A stretch of DNA of 64,000 bases. Origin: an uncultured Gammaproteobacteria bacterium (GTDB lineage Bacteria > Pseudomonadota > Gammaproteobacteria > Pseudomonadales > Pseudohongiellaceae). The translations under genes and the position numbers were made by a program. Position 1 is the stretch's first letter; every line of letters begins with the position of its first letter. Positions 14,979 through 26,030 of this stretch are shown piece after piece. The stretch spans positions 124,001-188,000 of the forward strand of contig CAJXVC010000007.1 of NCBI GenBank assembly GCA_913060975.1, read 5' to 3'. The notes under the pieces were generated by a model that was not told where the DNA came from, ran no database searches, and worked only from the letters and a program-made list of their open reading frames with translations.

Positions 14979-16991
14979 TTAGTTGAGCAGATTGCGCAAC
15001 AATCCGCGGGCCGAATCCTGAATGTCTTCTGGTACCTGATCAGTGATGACTTCTTCGAGCCGGCTGCGCGCGGCAGCGGTGCCCAGTTGAGTGAATATCT
15101 GCCGCACCTGACTGAAATCAGGGCCACAGTATTGACTGACAGGCGCTGAAAAAGCGGCATTGCACTGCACCGGCCAGGAGACATCCTGGAATCGTTCGCC
15201 GACCGGGATGGTTTGCACTTGCGGGGCACCGAGCAAAGTGAACAGCAAGTCGTAATCGAAACTGCCTTCGGCAAGATTGATCCCGCCGCTACCAGTAATG
15301 TCGAAGTTGTCCATGCGCACCTTGATGTCCTGATTGGCTTGCAAGCCTTCATTGAACGTGAGGTAACCTCCCAATTCATTGAAGCGAACCACGTCGGGCC
15401 ACTGTTGTATGGTGTCGCCAGCAGGGCTCAGTGCGGCAATGGCCGTGAACACTTGTTTAACCATGGTGATATCAATGGAGCTGTTCGCAACATTAAACGT
15501 TGTAGCGCCGCCCAGTGACGCCAATAGTTCGCTCATTGTTGCGCCTTGTGCGCTATGGCTGGCTTCCAGGTTAAGCAGCCCGGCAAAACTGTTGAACCTG
15601 GATAACGCCGGTGACAGGTCTACCAGATTGAACTGATTGATGGTCAGTTGTGATTCCAGCGTAGGTGTTGTGCTGCGCGCATTAAGTCGAACTGATCCGG
15701 CCAGGGTGCCAGCGAATGCAGACACTGGCGTGACCTCGATATCCAGCACACTGTCTTCGATGTTGGTATACACATTGATATCGTCAAAGCGGAAATCGCC
15801 CATGGTCAAAGAGGCTATGGACGCCGAACCGATCAGATCCATGCTGCTTAATAACTCAACCGGTAGCTCGGTTTCGCCGGATGGCGCTGGTTCTGCGGCG
15901 GCATCGGTCGGCTCTTCGCCGGTCGACATAAAGGGCGTTAAATCAATGTCGCCTGCCATCAGGCTGTAGCTGATATTCATTGGTGCCAGATCGGAGGCGA
16001 AGCGAATGCTACCGTTGGCATTCACATCAGCGCCGCCAAGATTGAGTTGGAAATCAGGGATGGTGGCTTCGCTTTCGTTGCCGCTGAATTCCACAGCGAA
16101 GGCGGCCATTTGCTCGGCGTTAAGTGCTGGTTGTGAGAAGCTGGTATCGGCATCCAGAACGGCGAAGGTTTGGAGTAGCCCGCGCACATCGAATGAATCG
16201 GCTCTTAGATTGCCGCTGAATTGCATGTTGCGATCAAAGTTGACGATGGACACCTCGCCTTGGACCAATAGCGGCGTCACGCTGAACTGCAAATTATTCA
16301 GGTTGATAGTGCCATTGTTGAGATCGGCAATCACATTGCTGCGCAGGCTCAGCGGCACTGGTTCGCTCATGCCATTGTTTTCGAAATCAAAATCGATAGC
16401 GAGTTCGAAGGGGCGTCCAGCCAGATTCGTGTCCTGGCTTTCGAGATTGAAATTGGCGATCTGGTAGCGCACACCTTGGGAGATATCCTGATAGTCGATG
16501 TTCATGTTTTCGATACTGATGCGCTCGATGGAAAAGTTCACCAGATCATCGTTGTCACCGTCACTCGTTTCTGACTCAGTTGTATTTGGCGTACGCCCAT
16601 CGCTCGATGAGCCGGACATTGCCCAGCTCGAGTTACCTTCGGCATCAATGTAGTAGTTGGTATGGAAGTTTCGCGCAACCAACTCCTCAACCAGTAAACG
16701 ACCGGCAAACAATTCGCGGACATTGAGTCGCAGAACCACATTGGATGTGGAAAGCAGTTCCTGGCGTGCGCCGGGGTTACGCAGGCGCACATCATTCAGG
16801 GTCAGACCAAAAGTAGGGAACATGTCCAGGGCGACATCGCCAGCGATAGTCAGCTCGTAGCCTGTGTTATCTGCTACTGCATCTTCAATCAGCGACCGGT
16901 ACTGGCCACTATTGATGAAGTAGAACCCGGCGCCAATGGCCACGACTATGAACAGAAAGAACACAATCAATATTCGAAACAGGATTTTCAT
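14979..16991 (-). CDS. asmA: AsmA family protein
   Basis: 670 residues with an N-terminal membrane anchor (about residues 5-25) followed by GYELTIAGDVALDMFPTFGL, the hallmark start of AsmA. The large remainder is a periplasmic, beta-rich AsmA/TamB-like domain with internal repeats. It ends in the AsmA_2-type region (about 470-600). AsmA-like proteins are envelope proteins related to lipid transfer to the outer membrane. It is the first gene of asmA-mutY-yggX, as in Pseudomonas, and divergent from hisB. Confidence 0.88.
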   Translation of the reverse strand: MKILFRILIVFFLFIVVAIGAGFYFINSGQYRSLIEDAVADNTGYELTIAGDVALDMFPTFGLTLNDVRLRNPGARQELLSTSNVVLRLNVRELFAGRLLVEELVARNFHTNYYIDAEGNSSWAMSGSSSDGRTPNTTESETSDGDNDDLVNFSIERISIENMNIDYQDISQGVRYQIANFNLESQDTNLAGRPFELAIDFDFENNGMSEPVPLSLRSNVIADLNNGTINLNNLQFSVTPLLVQGEVSIVNFDRNMQFSGNLRADSFDVRGLLQTFAVLDADTSFSQPALNAEQMAAFAVEFSGNESEATIPDFQLNLGGADVNANGSIRFASDLAPMNISYSLMAGDIDLTPFMSTGEEPTDAAAEPAPSGETELPVELLSSMDLIGSASIASLTMGDFRFDDINVYTNIEDSVLDIEVTPVSAFAGTLAGSVRLNARSTTPTLESQLTINQFNLVDLSPALSRFNSFAGLLNLEASHSAQGATMSELLASLGGATTFNVANSSIDITMVKQVFTAIAALSPAGDTIQQWPDVVRFNELGGYLTFNEGLQANQDIKVRMDNFDITGSGGINLAEGSFDYDLLFTLLGAPQVQTIPVGERFQDVSWPVQCNAAFSAPVSQYCGPDFSQVRQIFTQLGTAAARSRLEEVITDQVPEDIQDSARGLLRNLLN

Positions 16992-17268
16992 TACTATTCG
17001 CTACGTTTTACTGCTCTCAATAGGGGCTGTCGGAGTTGGGATTAAGCTCCGGATATGGCTAATCACGTTCAGGACTTTCTGCTCAGCACCGCTGCCCGGT
17101 AACTCGTGTCAGGCAGTAGTATCCCCGGTTAGTTGCCTGCAAGCCTTTGTAGACCACGGCTTCCGACTTCTGAAGTGTATCGAAACCCCGCCAATCATGC
17201 ACCTTTGCAGCATCTGTAAGTGCAGCAAATGAACGGCAGCGCCGCTTTCCCTTAGCCGGGCCGGGCAT

Positions 17269-17274
17269 TATAAT
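17269..17274 (+). promoter_or_regulatory. -10 element of the hisB promoter
   Basis: A consensus TATAAT is centred in the palindrome GCATTATAATGC, 28 bases before the hisB ATG. The sequence 17 bases upstream (TTTCCC) is a weak -35. The start would give a leader of about 22 bases. The rest of the 310-base gap 16992-17302 shows no gene. Confidence 0.5.
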
Positions 17275-17302
17275 GCGGGCTTTTCTGAACGCAGGCCTCC
17301 CC

Positions 17303-17923
17303 ATGAACGATTTGAGCGATTCCGCTCCGGCTCAATCCCCACGCCAGGCGACGGTAGAACGCAATACCAAGGAAACCCAGATTACGGTTTCTCTGGATTT
17401 GGACGGAACTGGCAAGCTGGACGTTGAGACTGGCTTACCTTTTCTTGATCACATGCTGGATCAGGTTGCGCGTCATGGTCTGGTTGATTTGCATATCCGC
17501 GCGACCGGTGACCTGGATATCGATGCCCATCACACGGTGGAAGACATTGGTATCACACTTGGGCAGGCCATGAACAAGGCGCTGGACAAGACCGGCATCC
17601 GTCGTTACGGCCATGCTTATGTGCCGCTGGATGAGGCCTTGTCGCGGGTTGTCATTGATTTTTCCGGCCGCCCCGGTCTGGAATTCCATTGCCCGTTCGT
17701 GAAAGGCACTGTGGGCAATTTCGACGTCGATTTGTTCTACGAATTCTTTCAGGGCTTCGTAAACCATGCGTTAGTGACGCTGCACATCGACAATATTCGC
17801 GGCAAGAACGCGCACCACCAGATTGAGACTATCTTCAAGGCCTTTGGCCGCGCGATGCGCATGGCAGTCGAATTGGATGCGCGTCAGGCCGGAGTCATCC
17901 CCTCGACCAAAGGAAGCCTTTAG
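17303..17923 (+). CDS. hisB: imidazoleglycerol-phosphate dehydratase HisB
   Basis: 206 residues from the ATG at 17303, which matches the normal start; the in-frame ATG at 17273 overlaps the -10 box. Metal-binding motifs are [23 protein letters not shown] and [16 protein letters not shown]. It is the monofunctional dehydratase form, without the phosphatase domain found in enterobacteria. It catalyses the sixth step of histidine synthesis and heads hisB-hisH-hisA-hisF, the same order as in Pseudomonas. Confidence 0.96.
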   Translation: MNDLSDSAPAQSPRQATVERNTKETQITVSLDLDGTGKLDVETGLPFLDHMLDQVARHGLVDLHIRATGDLDIDAHHTVEDIGITLGQAMNKALDKTGIRRYGHAYVPLDEALSRVVIDFSGRPGLEFHCPFVKGTVGNFDVDLFYEFFQGFVNHALVTLHIDNIRGKNAHHQIETIFKAFGRAMRMAVELDARQAGVIPSTKGSL

Positions 17924-18092
17924 GGCGACATGAACGTCGACAACTTTTATTCGCCTGTTCTGCGGCGAACAGATTGATCATGCTGGTAACCGTCACTTTG
18001 CCCATTCCAGTATCGCATCCAGGCGAGACTGGTTTGTGCGTCTCGCGCAATCGACTTGCCAGCGTATATTCCGGTGCAGTATGGAACCGACA

Positions 18093-18752
18093 ATGAACAA
18101 GATCGCGATCATTGATTATGGTATGGGTAATTTGCACTCGGTGGCCAAGGCCATGGAGCATGTTGGCCGGGAAGCCGGTATTGAGACAGATGTGCAGGTT
18201 ACCGCCGATGCCCGGATTATTGCCGATGCCGACCGGGTTATCTTCCCCGGCGTGGGCGCTATTCGCGACTGCATGGCGGAGATCAATCGTCTCAATGTCG
18301 GTGAGATTGTTGCCGATGCCATGAAGTCCAAACCGGTCCTGGCGATCTGTGTTGGCATGCAGGCGCTGATGCAACGCAGTGAAGAAAATAACGGTGTCGA
18401 TTGTCTGGGCTTTATCGATGGTCAGGTGCGCTACTTCGGCGATGATCTGCGAGATGAGCGCGGAGGCCGATTGAAAGTACCGCACATGGGTTGGAACGAA
18501 GTGCAACAGACCCAAGCACATCCTTTGTGGAAAGACATTCCCGACGGTAGCCGGTTTTATTTCGTGCATAGCTATTATGTCGAAGCTGCCAGCGAAGCAA
18601 TCGTGACCGGGCGCAGCGTCTACGGCAAGGAACTGGTTGCCACGCTGGCCGAGAAAAACATTTTTGCCACGCAATTCCATCCGGAGAAAAGTCAGACAGT
18701 CGGTCTTACGCTGTTGCGAAATTTTCTGCTGTGGAATGGCAGTGATGAGTAG
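18093..18752 (+). CDS. hisH: imidazole glycerol phosphate synthase subunit HisH
   Basis: 219 residues from the ATG at 18093 ([13 protein letters not shown]); an upstream ATG at 18081 would add MEPT. It is a class I glutamine amidotransferase: nucleophile Cys in [11 protein letters not shown] (near residue 86) and catalytic His/Glu in TQFHPEKSQ (near residue 200). It supplies ammonia from glutamine to HisF. The 169-base gap after hisB could hold an internal promoter, but I saw no strong one. Confidence 0.95.
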   Translation: MNKIAIIDYGMGNLHSVAKAMEHVGREAGIETDVQVTADARIIADADRVIFPGVGAIRDCMAEINRLNVGEIVADAMKSKPVLAICVGMQALMQRSEENNGVDCLGFIDGQVRYFGDDLRDERGGRLKVPHMGWNEVQQTQAHPLWKDIPDGSRFYFVHSYYVEAASEAIVTGRSVYGKELVATLAEKNIFATQFHPEKSQTVGLTLLRNFLLWNGSDE

Positions 18753-18847
18753 CTTGGCATATTGTCCGTGTTTTGCGAGCAGATAGAATTGCCAAATATT
18801 TTTAAATGAATAACTGAACAAAGGCTGCGGCCTGAACGAGAAGAATC

Positions 18848-19597
18848 ATGATCGTCATTCCAGCGATTGATATAAAAGATGGTCAATGTGTTCGCCTGCG
18901 ACAGGGGCGGATGGAAGACTCTACGGTCTTCAATGACAACCCGGTTGCCCAGGCCGAAAAATTCGTCGCCGCAGGCGCGCGACGTTTACACATTGTTGAT
19001 TTGAACGGGGCGTTCGCAGGTACGCCAGTAAACGCCGAGATCGTTACCGAGATCGCCAAGCACTGCCCGAACCTGCCGATTCAGATTGGCGGGGGTATTC
19101 GCGATCTGGACAGTATTCAGTTCTATCTGGATGCCGGTGTGAGCTACGCGATTATCGGCACAGCGGCGGTGAAAGACCCCGAGTTTGTGCGCAATGCCTG
19201 TGCGCAATTCCCCGGCAAGATTATCGTCGGCTTGGATGCTGTGGCTGGCAAGGTGGCCACTGAAGGGTGGGCCGATGTGTCTGAAGTGGATGCCATTGAT
19301 CTGGTGCGCCAATTCGCCGACTATGGTGTCGAAGCCATCGTCTATACCGACATTGATCGCGATGGCATGATGCAGGGCGCGAATATTGAAGCGACTGTTG
19401 AGTTGGCCAAGCAATCGGCTGTGCCACTGATTGCCTCTGGCGGCATCGCCAAGTTAGGCGACATTGTTGATATCAAGGAAGCGGCCCGGACCGCCGGCGG
19501 TGCCGGCATCATGGGTGTTATTACCGGGCGCGCTATCTATGAAGGCAGCCTCGACCTGACCGAAGCGCAAAAATACTGCGACCGGGAAGAGGGTTAA
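18848..19597 (+). CDS. hisA: phosphoribosylformimino-5-aminoimidazole carboxamide ribotide isomerase HisA
   Basis: 249 residues, a (beta/alpha)8 barrel. The catalytic Asp lies in [14 protein letters not shown] (residue 8) and the second in [13 protein letters not shown] (near residue 130). The phosphate-binding loops are IGGGIRDL and [10 protein letters not shown]. It performs the Amadori isomerisation of ProFAR. Eight bases separate it from hisF. Confidence 0.96.
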   Translation: MIVIPAIDIKDGQCVRLRQGRMEDSTVFNDNPVAQAEKFVAAGARRLHIVDLNGAFAGTPVNAEIVTEIAKHCPNLPIQIGGGIRDLDSIQFYLDAGVSYAIIGTAAVKDPEFVRNACAQFPGKIIVGLDAVAGKVATEGWADVSEVDAIDLVRQFADYGVEAIVYTDIDRDGMMQGANIEATVELAKQSAVPLIASGGIAKLGDIVDIKEAARTAGGAGIMGVITGRAIYEGSLDLTEAQKYCDREEG

Positions 19598-19605
19598 CAG
19601 CGCTT

Positions 19606-20379
19606 ATGGGACTGGCCAAACGTATTATTCCCTGCCTCGATTGCGACAAGGGTCGGGTAGTCAAAGGCGTGCAATTTCTCGATATCCGCGATGCCGGCGA
19701 TCCGGTCGAAGTGTCGAAACGTTATTGCGACGCCGGTGCGGATGAAATCACTTTCCTGGACATTACCGCCAGCCATGAAGACCGTGGCACGACAGTCGAT
19801 ACTGTCAGCGCGATTGCCGGGCAAGTATTTATTCCATTAACGGTAGGTGGCGGTATTCGCACTCTCGAAGACATTCGCACCATGCTCAATGCCGGTGCGG
19901 ACAAAGTGGCGATCAACACGGCGGCAGTGGTCAATCCAGAGTTTGTGCGTCAGGCTGCTGAACGCTTTGGTTCGCAGTGCATAGTCGTAGCTGTCGATGC
20001 CAAGCGAGTCTCGTCAGAAGGTGACGAGCCGCGCTGGGAAATCTTTACCCATGGTGGGCGCAAGCCAACCGGGCTGGATGCGATCGAGTGGGTGAAACGT
20101 ATGGTGGGATATGGCGCTGGGGAGATCCTGCTGACCAGCATGGATCGCGATGGCACCAAAAAAGGATTCGACCTGGCGCTTAACAAGGCGGTGAGCAGCG
20201 CGGTTCGCGTGCCGATTATTGCTTCAGGAGGCGTGGGGAATCTCGAGCATCTTGCCGAAGGAGTTCTGCTGGGTGAAGCTGACGCCGTGTTGGCCGCCAG
20301 CATTTTTCACTTTCAGGAATACACTATTCAGGAAGCGAAAACCTATATGGCTGAGCAGGGCATTGAAGTCCGGCTCTAA
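19606..20379 (+). CDS. hisF: imidazole glycerol phosphate synthase subunit HisF
   Basis: 257 residues, the barrel paralogue of HisA. Catalytic Asp residues are in [14 protein letters not shown] (residue 11) and [15 protein letters not shown] (near residue 130). The loops [10 protein letters not shown] and [10 protein letters not shown] bind phosphate. With HisH it forms imidazole glycerol phosphate and AICAR. It ends 6 bases from the convergent protease gene, with no clear terminator between. Confidence 0.96.
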   Translation: MGLAKRIIPCLDCDKGRVVKGVQFLDIRDAGDPVEVSKRYCDAGADEITFLDITASHEDRGTTVDTVSAIAGQVFIPLTVGGGIRTLEDIRTMLNAGADKVAINTAAVVNPEFVRQAAERFGSQCIVVAVDAKRVSSEGDEPRWEIFTHGGRKPTGLDAIEWVKRMVGYGAGEILLTSMDRDGTKKGFDLALNKAVSSAVRVPIIASGGVGNLEHLAEGVLLGEADAVLAASIFHFQEYTIQEAKTYMAEQGIEVRL

Positions 20380-20385
20380 GCGATA

Positions 20386-21738
20386 CTAGTCTTCGCGCTG
20401 TGCAAACGTGCTTGCTGAGCCGACGGGGTTGCGCGGTTTAAAGGCATTGATGCCTTTGAGTACGTTCAGTGCTTCGTTCAGTGGGTAGTCGGTTACCAGC
20501 ACTTCTTCGGCGCTGATCAGCGCTTCACGCATCTCTTCATTACTTTCTACTTCTTCAGTGCCAGCTTCGTTTTCAAGATGGCCCTGCAAATCCGATTCAT
20601 TGTATTGCGCGACGCTACGCGACCGCCTTGTGACGAAAGCATCATCGACTTCGATGTCAGGTACGATGCCTTGTGCCTGAATAGAACGACCACTAGGCGT
20701 GTAGTAACGCGAGGTGGTGAGTTTAATCGCGCGTTTGTCATCCAGTGGCAGAACGCTTTGCACTGAACCCTTGCCAAAACTCTGGGTGCCCATAATGATG
20801 GCGCGGCCATGATCCTGGAGTGCGCCGGCGACGATTTCCGAAGCCGATGCAGAGCCATTATTGATTAGCACAACAAGCGGAATATCCGGGGCAATGGTAT
20901 TGATAGTGGCATCGAAGTTCAGATCATTGCCCTCCATGCGGCCTTTGGTATAGACAATCTGGCCGTCATCGATGAAGGCATCTACGACTTTCACTGAGGC
21001 TTGCAACACGCCGCCAGGATTATTACGCAAATCCATGACCATGCCTTTTAATTCGCCATGTTCTTCATACAGTGATTCAATTTCTTCGACTACTTCGTCA
21101 CCGGTATTGACGCGGAATTGAGAGACGCGCAAATAGGCATAGCCATCTTCGAGCATCATGCTGCGCACGCTGGCGATGGAGATGACTTCACGGACTATAG
21201 TGACATCGAATGGTTCCACGCCTTCGCGGGAGATGGTGACTGTGACTTCTGTGCCGGGTTCGCCGCGCATGCGATTGGCCGCTTCTTCGGGCAGCAGTTC
21301 ACGCACAGGTTGATTATCTATGGCGATGATAAAGTCACCGGATTGAATGCCGGCGCGGTCGGCCGGTGTGTCATCGATCGGGGCGATGATTTTGATATAA
21401 CCATCTTCACGGCCAACTTCTACGCCAAGACCACCAAATTCGCCACTGGTTGTCTCCTGCAAGGCTTCGTAGTCATTGCCGGCCATATAGGCAGAATGAG
21501 GATCCAATCCGGACAACATGCCGCGAATCGCATTCTCCAGCAACGTGCGGTCGTCGATGTCCTCAACGTAAGCGCGACGAATGCGCTCCAATGCCTCCGT
21601 GAACATCCGGACTTCGTCCAGTGGCAACGGTAGCGCCGCTTCAGGGGATTGCTGTGCTGAAGCGGAAATTGGAGCCAGCAAACTGAAGGCCAGGCCCGAT
21701 GCAATCAGACCACGACTAAGGCGGCAAGTGAGATTCAT
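20386..21738 (-). CDS. ctpA: carboxy-terminal processing protease (S41 family)
   Basis: 450 residues. A signal peptide (ending near SASAQQ, residue 29) leads to a PDZ domain (about 90-180) and an S41 peptidase domain. The catalytic Ser is in NGSASASEIVAGAL (near residue 297) and the Lys in GTQSFGKGSVQSV (near residue 322). It is a periplasmic, soluble CtpA-type enzyme, shorter than Prc. In P. aeruginosa CtpA degrades peptidoglycan hydrolases; the neighbouring envC gene encodes a hydrolase activator, so a shared role in cell-wall remodelling is a reasonable inference. Confidence 0.92.
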   Translation of the reverse strand: MNLTCRLSRGLIASGLAFSLLAPISASAQQSPEAALPLPLDEVRMFTEALERIRRAYVEDIDDRTLLENAIRGMLSGLDPHSAYMAGNDYEALQETTSGEFGGLGVEVGREDGYIKIIAPIDDTPADRAGIQSGDFIIAIDNQPVRELLPEEAANRMRGEPGTEVTVTISREGVEPFDVTIVREVISIASVRSMMLEDGYAYLRVSQFRVNTGDEVVEEIESLYEEHGELKGMVMDLRNNPGGVLQASVKVVDAFIDDGQIVYTKGRMEGNDLNFDATINTIAPDIPLVVLINNGSASASEIVAGALQDHGRAIIMGTQSFGKGSVQSVLPLDDKRAIKLTTSRYYTPSGRSIQAQGIVPDIEVDDAFVTRRSRSVAQYNESDLQGHLENEAGTEEVESNEEMREALISAEEVLVTDYPLNEALNVLKGINAFKPRNPVGSASTFAQRED

Positions 21739-21983
21739 AATACTGTCCTACGTGAATGCGTGAGTCGACTGGCTGGCAGACTCGGCCGGGTTGGAGTCCG
21801 GAATACGGAGTTCGCAGCGTATTGTCGCTGGGTTGTGCCTGAGATGACTCTACTACTATAACTGTTATACGAAGACTGTATGGAATCAGTTTCTACAGAA
21901 TTTGGCAAACACCGGCAGGCAGTTCCCGGCCATACTTGCAGAGATTGCGCTCAAGTGGTTGTTTTTCAAGGCTGGTTGCGTAG

Positions 21984-23168
21984 TTAGCGGGCGATCCAGT
22001 TGACCGGATCCACAGGACGGCCGGCCTGACGAATCTCGAAATAGAGCCCGGGTTCGCTGTTCTGGCTGGCGCTGCCTGAGGTGGCAATGACGTCGCCACG
22101 ATCAACCCATTGCCCGGCTTCGGCGGATAACGCTTCATTGGCACCATACAGGCTCATGAAACCATCGCCGTGGTCAACGATTACCAGAAGACCGGCCCCG
22201 CGCAACCAATCCGCGAATACGACGCGGCCAGCGTGCACAGCGCGCACCGGGGAGCCGACACTACTACTGAGAATAATGCCCTGACGGTTCAGGCTGCCTC
22301 CGCCGTATGGTGAGCCAAACGCGCTGCTAATGCGGGCATCCACGGGCAGGGGCAGGCGGCCACGTTGGTCAGCAAAGGGCGGTACGTCGGCAAAAGAGCT
22401 GATGCCCTCCATGGCGCGAATAATCTCGTCCAATAGTGCCTGTAATTCGGCTTGATTGACTTCGAGCTGCTCCAGTTCCGAGCTGCGATTGGCAATGTCA
22501 GCATTCAGCGCTGCCAGTGCACTGGCGCGTTGTTGCTGAGCGGCTTCCAACGCTTGTGCCTGCGTGGCCAGTTCGCTTTGTTGGCTATCCAGCTCGTGCA
22601 ATTGGCGTGCGAGCTCATCGTTGACGCTATCGAGTTCTCGCAGCGTTTGATTAAACGCCGTCAGCTGTTCTATCTGATGGGCTGAATAGACATTGGCATA
22701 GTGCAGGATTCGCGCTGCCTCATTTGGATCTTGTTGATTGAGAATCAGCTTTAGCGTGTTGTCGTCGCGAGTGATATAGAGCGCGCGCATCACATCGGCC
22801 AGCGCTTGACTGAGGCGTTCTTTTTCAGAGTTCAGCGCGGCCTGTCGGTCGGACAGCGTTTCCAGCTCTGCTTGCGTTACAGCAATCTGGCGTTGTAATT
22901 CATCTTGACGCTGTCTGACTGCGCTGACTTGCAACTCTGCTTCTCGCAATTGTTGCTCCTCGCGGGATTGCTGTTCGTTGGCATCGGATAGCCAGGATTG
23001 AATGCTGTCGATTGCTGAGGCGACAGACTCCAGCTCCTCGCGCGTTTGGTTCTCGTCCTGCCCTGACGACGATGTGCAGAGCAGGGCAAAGAGCAGTCCC
23101 CGAAACACTTGTGAGACATGCGAGGCTTTTGCGAATTGTGAGGCTTGTGAAATGAGACGTTGCAACAC
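21984..23168 (-). CDS. envC: murein hydrolase activator EnvC
   Basis: 394 residues: a hydrophobic N-terminal export signal, long coiled coils (about 50-255) rich in Gln, Glu and Leu, and a C-terminal LytM/M23 domain (about 285-392). The zinc site is degenerate. The usual HxGxD is RQGIILSS here and the final HxH is LYFEIR, as expected for EnvC, which activates amidases rather than cutting peptidoglycan itself. It acts in septal cell-wall splitting with FtsEX. It is 17 bases downstream of gpmI, a pairing conserved in many gammaproteobacteria. Confidence 0.92.
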   Translation of the reverse strand: MLQRLISQASQFAKASHVSQVFRGLLFALLCTSSSGQDENQTREELESVASAIDSIQSWLSDANEQQSREEQQLREAELQVSAVRQRQDELQRQIAVTQAELETLSDRQAALNSEKERLSQALADVMRALYITRDDNTLKLILNQQDPNEAARILHYANVYSAHQIEQLTAFNQTLRELDSVNDELARQLHELDSQQSELATQAQALEAAQQQRASALAALNADIANRSSELEQLEVNQAELQALLDEIIRAMEGISSFADVPPFADQRGRLPLPVDARISSAFGSPYGGGSLNRQGIILSSSVGSPVRAVHAGRVVFADWLRGAGLLVIVDHGDGFMSLYGANEALSAEAGQWVDRGDVIATSGSASQNSEPGLYFEIRQAGRPVDPVNWIAR

Positions 23169-23185
23169 CGTCGCTGCGTAACCGG

Positions 23186-24754
23186 TCAGCTGGCTGCCTG
23201 AACCTGACTGTCAGGTTCACCCAGCAGGACCTTGCCAGTCATCTCTTTTGGTACGGGAATTCCAAGTAATGCCAATAAGGTAGGTGACAGGTCGCACAGA
23301 CTGCCATTGCCGGTGAATTGCATGCCGGTATCACCCACATAAACCAGTGGGACGGGTCCGTTAGTGTGTGAGGTTAGAGGTTGGCCTGTACTGGCGTCGC
23401 GCATCTGTTCGACATTGCCGTGATCGGCAGTAATGAGTAGCTCGCCGTCGTTGTCTTCGATAGCTTCGACGATGCGCCCAAGGCACGCATCGACAGCTTC
23501 CACGGCTTTGACGGCAGCGTCAAAATCGCCGGTATGACCCACCATATCGCCATTGGCGTAATTGCAAATGATGGCGTCGTATTTGCCAGAACTGATCGCT
23601 GCGACCAGTTTGTCAGTGACTTCAACAGCCGACATCTCTGGCTGTAAGTCGTAGGTTTTGACTTGTGGCGAAGGGATTAGCTCACGATCTTCTTTATCGA
23701 AGGGTTCTTCACGGCCGCCGTTGAAGAAAAAAGTGACATGTGCGTACTTTTCAGTTTCGGCTATACGTAATTGGGTTTTGCCCAGGCTGGCCAGATACTC
23801 GCCCATGACGTTGTCGAGCTTCTCCGGTGGATACGCACAGCTGGTGTCAATGTCGGCGGCGTATTCAGTCAGCATGACAAAGTCGCCCAACATTGGCCGG
23901 GAGCTGCGGCTGAAGCCTTCGAATTCATCATCGACAAACGCGCGGGTAATTTCCCGTGAGCGGTCGGCACGGAAATTCATGAACACCACAACATCGCCAT
24001 CGTCGATAAAGGCATCTTCATCGCCATTGGTGCGGATATTGGTCGCTTGCACGAACTCGTCATCTTCGCCGCGGGCGTACGCTGCTGCCAGGCCGGCTTC
24101 GACATCATCGCAGGTGAATTCGGCCTTGCCTTCGCTTAACAATTTATAGGCTGGCTTGACACGGTCCCAACGATTGTCACGATCCATGGCGAAGAAGCGG
24201 CCCACGATAGAGGCAACGCGGCCTCGCTCGGCATCGAGCAAAAATTCCTCGGCGCGCTGCAGCGATGGCAGTGCGCTGCGTGGCGGTGTATCGCGGCCAT
24301 CCAGAAAGGCATGCAAATAGACGCGCTTGACGCCTTTGTCCACAGCCAGCTTTAACATGGCCATGATTTGCTCTTCGTGACTATGAATGCCGCCAGGCGA
24401 CATGAGACCCATGACGTGCAGTGCCGTTTCAGCTTCGAGCGCTTTGTCGACCGCCTCGGTCAAAACCGGATTTTTATAAAACGTGCCTTCGGCAATATCT
24501 TTGTCGATACGCGTCAGGCTCTGATAGACAACCCGCCCTGCGCCGAGGTTCATGTGCCCGACTTCAGAATTGCCCATCTGCCCTTCTGGCAATCCCACAG
24601 ATAAACCGGAGGTATCGATAAGGGTGTGTGCCCGCTGACTCCACAGGGAATCCCAGACGGGTGTGTGGGCGGCATGAATGGCATTCGAATCCGTATCTTC
24701 ACGGTATCCCCAGCCATCGAGGATAAGTAACAGGGCTGTTTTTCGCGTACTCAT
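23186..24754 (-). CDS. gpmI: 2,3-bisphosphoglycerate-independent phosphoglycerate mutase
   Basis: 522 residues from the ATG at 24754 ([17 protein letters not shown]); the longer frame to 24817 lacks family support. It belongs to the alkaline phosphatase superfamily, with the metal-binding Asp in ILDGWG, the phosphoserine nucleophile in [14 protein letters not shown] (near residue 63) and metal ligands in [11 protein letters not shown]. It interconverts 3- and 2-phosphoglycerate in glycolysis using manganese. It is the first gene of gpmI-envC-ctpA and divergent from the rhodanese gene. Confidence 0.95.
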   Translation of the reverse strand: MSTRKTALLLILDGWGYREDTDSNAIHAAHTPVWDSLWSQRAHTLIDTSGLSVGLPEGQMGNSEVGHMNLGAGRVVYQSLTRIDKDIAEGTFYKNPVLTEAVDKALEAETALHVMGLMSPGGIHSHEEQIMAMLKLAVDKGVKRVYLHAFLDGRDTPPRSALPSLQRAEEFLLDAERGRVASIVGRFFAMDRDNRWDRVKPAYKLLSEGKAEFTCDDVEAGLAAAYARGEDDEFVQATNIRTNGDEDAFIDDGDVVVFMNFRADRSREITRAFVDDEFEGFSRSSRPMLGDFVMLTEYAADIDTSCAYPPEKLDNVMGEYLASLGKTQLRIAETEKYAHVTFFFNGGREEPFDKEDRELIPSPQVKTYDLQPEMSAVEVTDKLVAAISSGKYDAIICNYANGDMVGHTGDFDAAVKAVEAVDACLGRIVEAIEDNDGELLITADHGNVEQMRDASTGQPLTSHTNGPVPLVYVGDTGMQFTGNGSLCDLSPTLLALLGIPVPKEMTGKVLLGEPDSQVQAAS

Positions 24755-24989
24755 TTGCTGAGAAGAATCCTTGCGTGCTTGGGTTGAAAAGCGAATCGCC
24801 ATTATGGCCGAAAGCACGCCATGACGCGACCCGCGTCAGCATGCTTCAGGCCGGGATTGGCCTGTCATGTGGCGCAAGCTTGCGCTTCTTAAGCTCGCTC
24901 GACACGTGTATACTGCTCCCCTTTTCTGGCCAGCTCCCGCATAAAACAGGCGGGAATTTGCTTGGCGCGCATCCAGGATCAGGAGTGAC

Positions 24990-25406
24990 ATGGCGCAGTT
25001 TGTAGAATTTTTAGGCAACCACTGGTTACTTTCCACCTTGTGGTTGGCAGCACTGGCCGCCATCATTCTGTATCACCAGCGTACTGGCGGAGCCAGTGTC
25101 GGGCCGCAACAGGCCGTCATGCTGATTAACCGCAAGGATGCTGTGGTAGTGGATGTGCGCGAGAAAAAGGAATTTGAGGCAGGGCATATAGTCGACGCCA
25201 TCAATATTCCACTGATAAAGCTCAAGCAGCGTCTGAACGAGCTGAAGAAATATCAGGACAAGCCCGTGATCGTCTATTGCAAGATGGGGCAACATTCCGC
25301 CGAGGCAATCAAGACGCTTCAGGAGGCGGGGCATTCGGAAGTGTACAAGCTTTCCGGTGGCGTCAGCGAGTGGAAGGCGCAATCACTCCCACTGGTGCAG
25401 AAATAA
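24990..25406 (+). CDS. membrane-anchored rhodanese-like protein (YibN type)
   Basis: 138 residues. One N-terminal membrane segment (about 10-28) is followed by a single rhodanese domain (about 40-135) with the active-site loop YCKMGQHSAEA (Cys near residue 92). It may transfer sulfur or handle thiols at the inner membrane. Its position beside secB and gpmI matches YibN in other gammaproteobacteria. The glutaredoxin gene often found between the two is absent here. Confidence 0.9.
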   Translation: MAQFVEFLGNHWLLSTLWLAALAAIILYHQRTGGASVGPQQAVMLINRKDAVVVDVREKKEFEAGHIVDAINIPLIKLKQRLNELKKYQDKPVIVYCKMGQHSAEAIKTLQEAGHSEVYKLSGGVSEWKAQSLPLVQK

Positions 25407-25479
25407 TACTTCGCTTGGCTGTCAGTAATGCTATGACAGCCGGCGTGATTTTAGTTGATAGACATGCATAGGAATTAAC

Positions 25480-26013
25480 ATGGCAGAGAATGAGCAGAAC
25501 CAAACAACCGAAGCAGCGGCAGGTGCCGGTCAACAACAAGCAGAAGGTCCACAGTTCGCCTTGCAGCGAATCTATTTAAAAGATTCTTCGTTTGAGTCGC
25601 CACGCAGCCCGGCTGTATTCCAGAGCCAGTGGCAGCCCAAGATCAACTTCGACATCAAGACGCGCAGCAACAAGGTGCAGGATGGTGTCTATGAAGTGGT
25701 TCTTGTGCTGACCGCAGAAGCGCAGCTGGACGAACAGCCAGCGTTTCTGGTTGAGGTTCATCAGGCGGGTATATTCACTGCCAAAGACTTCAGTGACGAG
25801 CAGCTCGAGCAGTTGCTGGCGGTGGTTTGCCCGAACATCCTGTTCCCGTATGCCCGCGAAGCTATCGATGCGCTGGTCACCAAGGGTAGTTTCCCGGCCC
25901 TGATGTTGTCGCCAATCAACTTCGAAGCATTGTACGCCCAGCAGAAGCAGGCGGCAGCGCAACAGGCGGCCGGTGGCGAAGCGGGTGAAGCCCCTTCAGA
26001 GCCAGTTCAGTAA
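25480..26013 (+). CDS. secB: protein-export chaperone SecB
   Basis: 177 residues, slightly long because of a Gln/Ala-rich N-terminus and an Ala/Gly/Glu-rich tail. The core motifs are FALQRIYLKDSSFESPRSP, the VQDGVYEVVLVLTAEA strand, EVHQAGIFTA and CPNILFPYAREAIDALVTKG. The tetrameric chaperone holds preproteins unfolded for SecA. It would serve the secreted proteins of this window, including the large MshQ, though that is general inference. Confidence 0.95.
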   Translation: MAENEQNQTTEAAAGAGQQQAEGPQFALQRIYLKDSSFESPRSPAVFQSQWQPKINFDIKTRSNKVQDGVYEVVLVLTAEAQLDEQPAFLVEVHQAGIFTAKDFSDEQLEQLLAVVCPNILFPYAREAIDALVTKGSFPALMLSPINFEALYAQQKQAAAQQAAGGEAGEAPSEPVQ

Positions 26014-26030
26014 GGCTGCAACGTTAAAGG

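Noticed and set aside
17895-18821. 308-codon open frame on the minus strand across hisH
   Set aside because: It lies antisense to hisH, which has all catalytic motifs and fits the operon. The antisense product has no recognisable domain.
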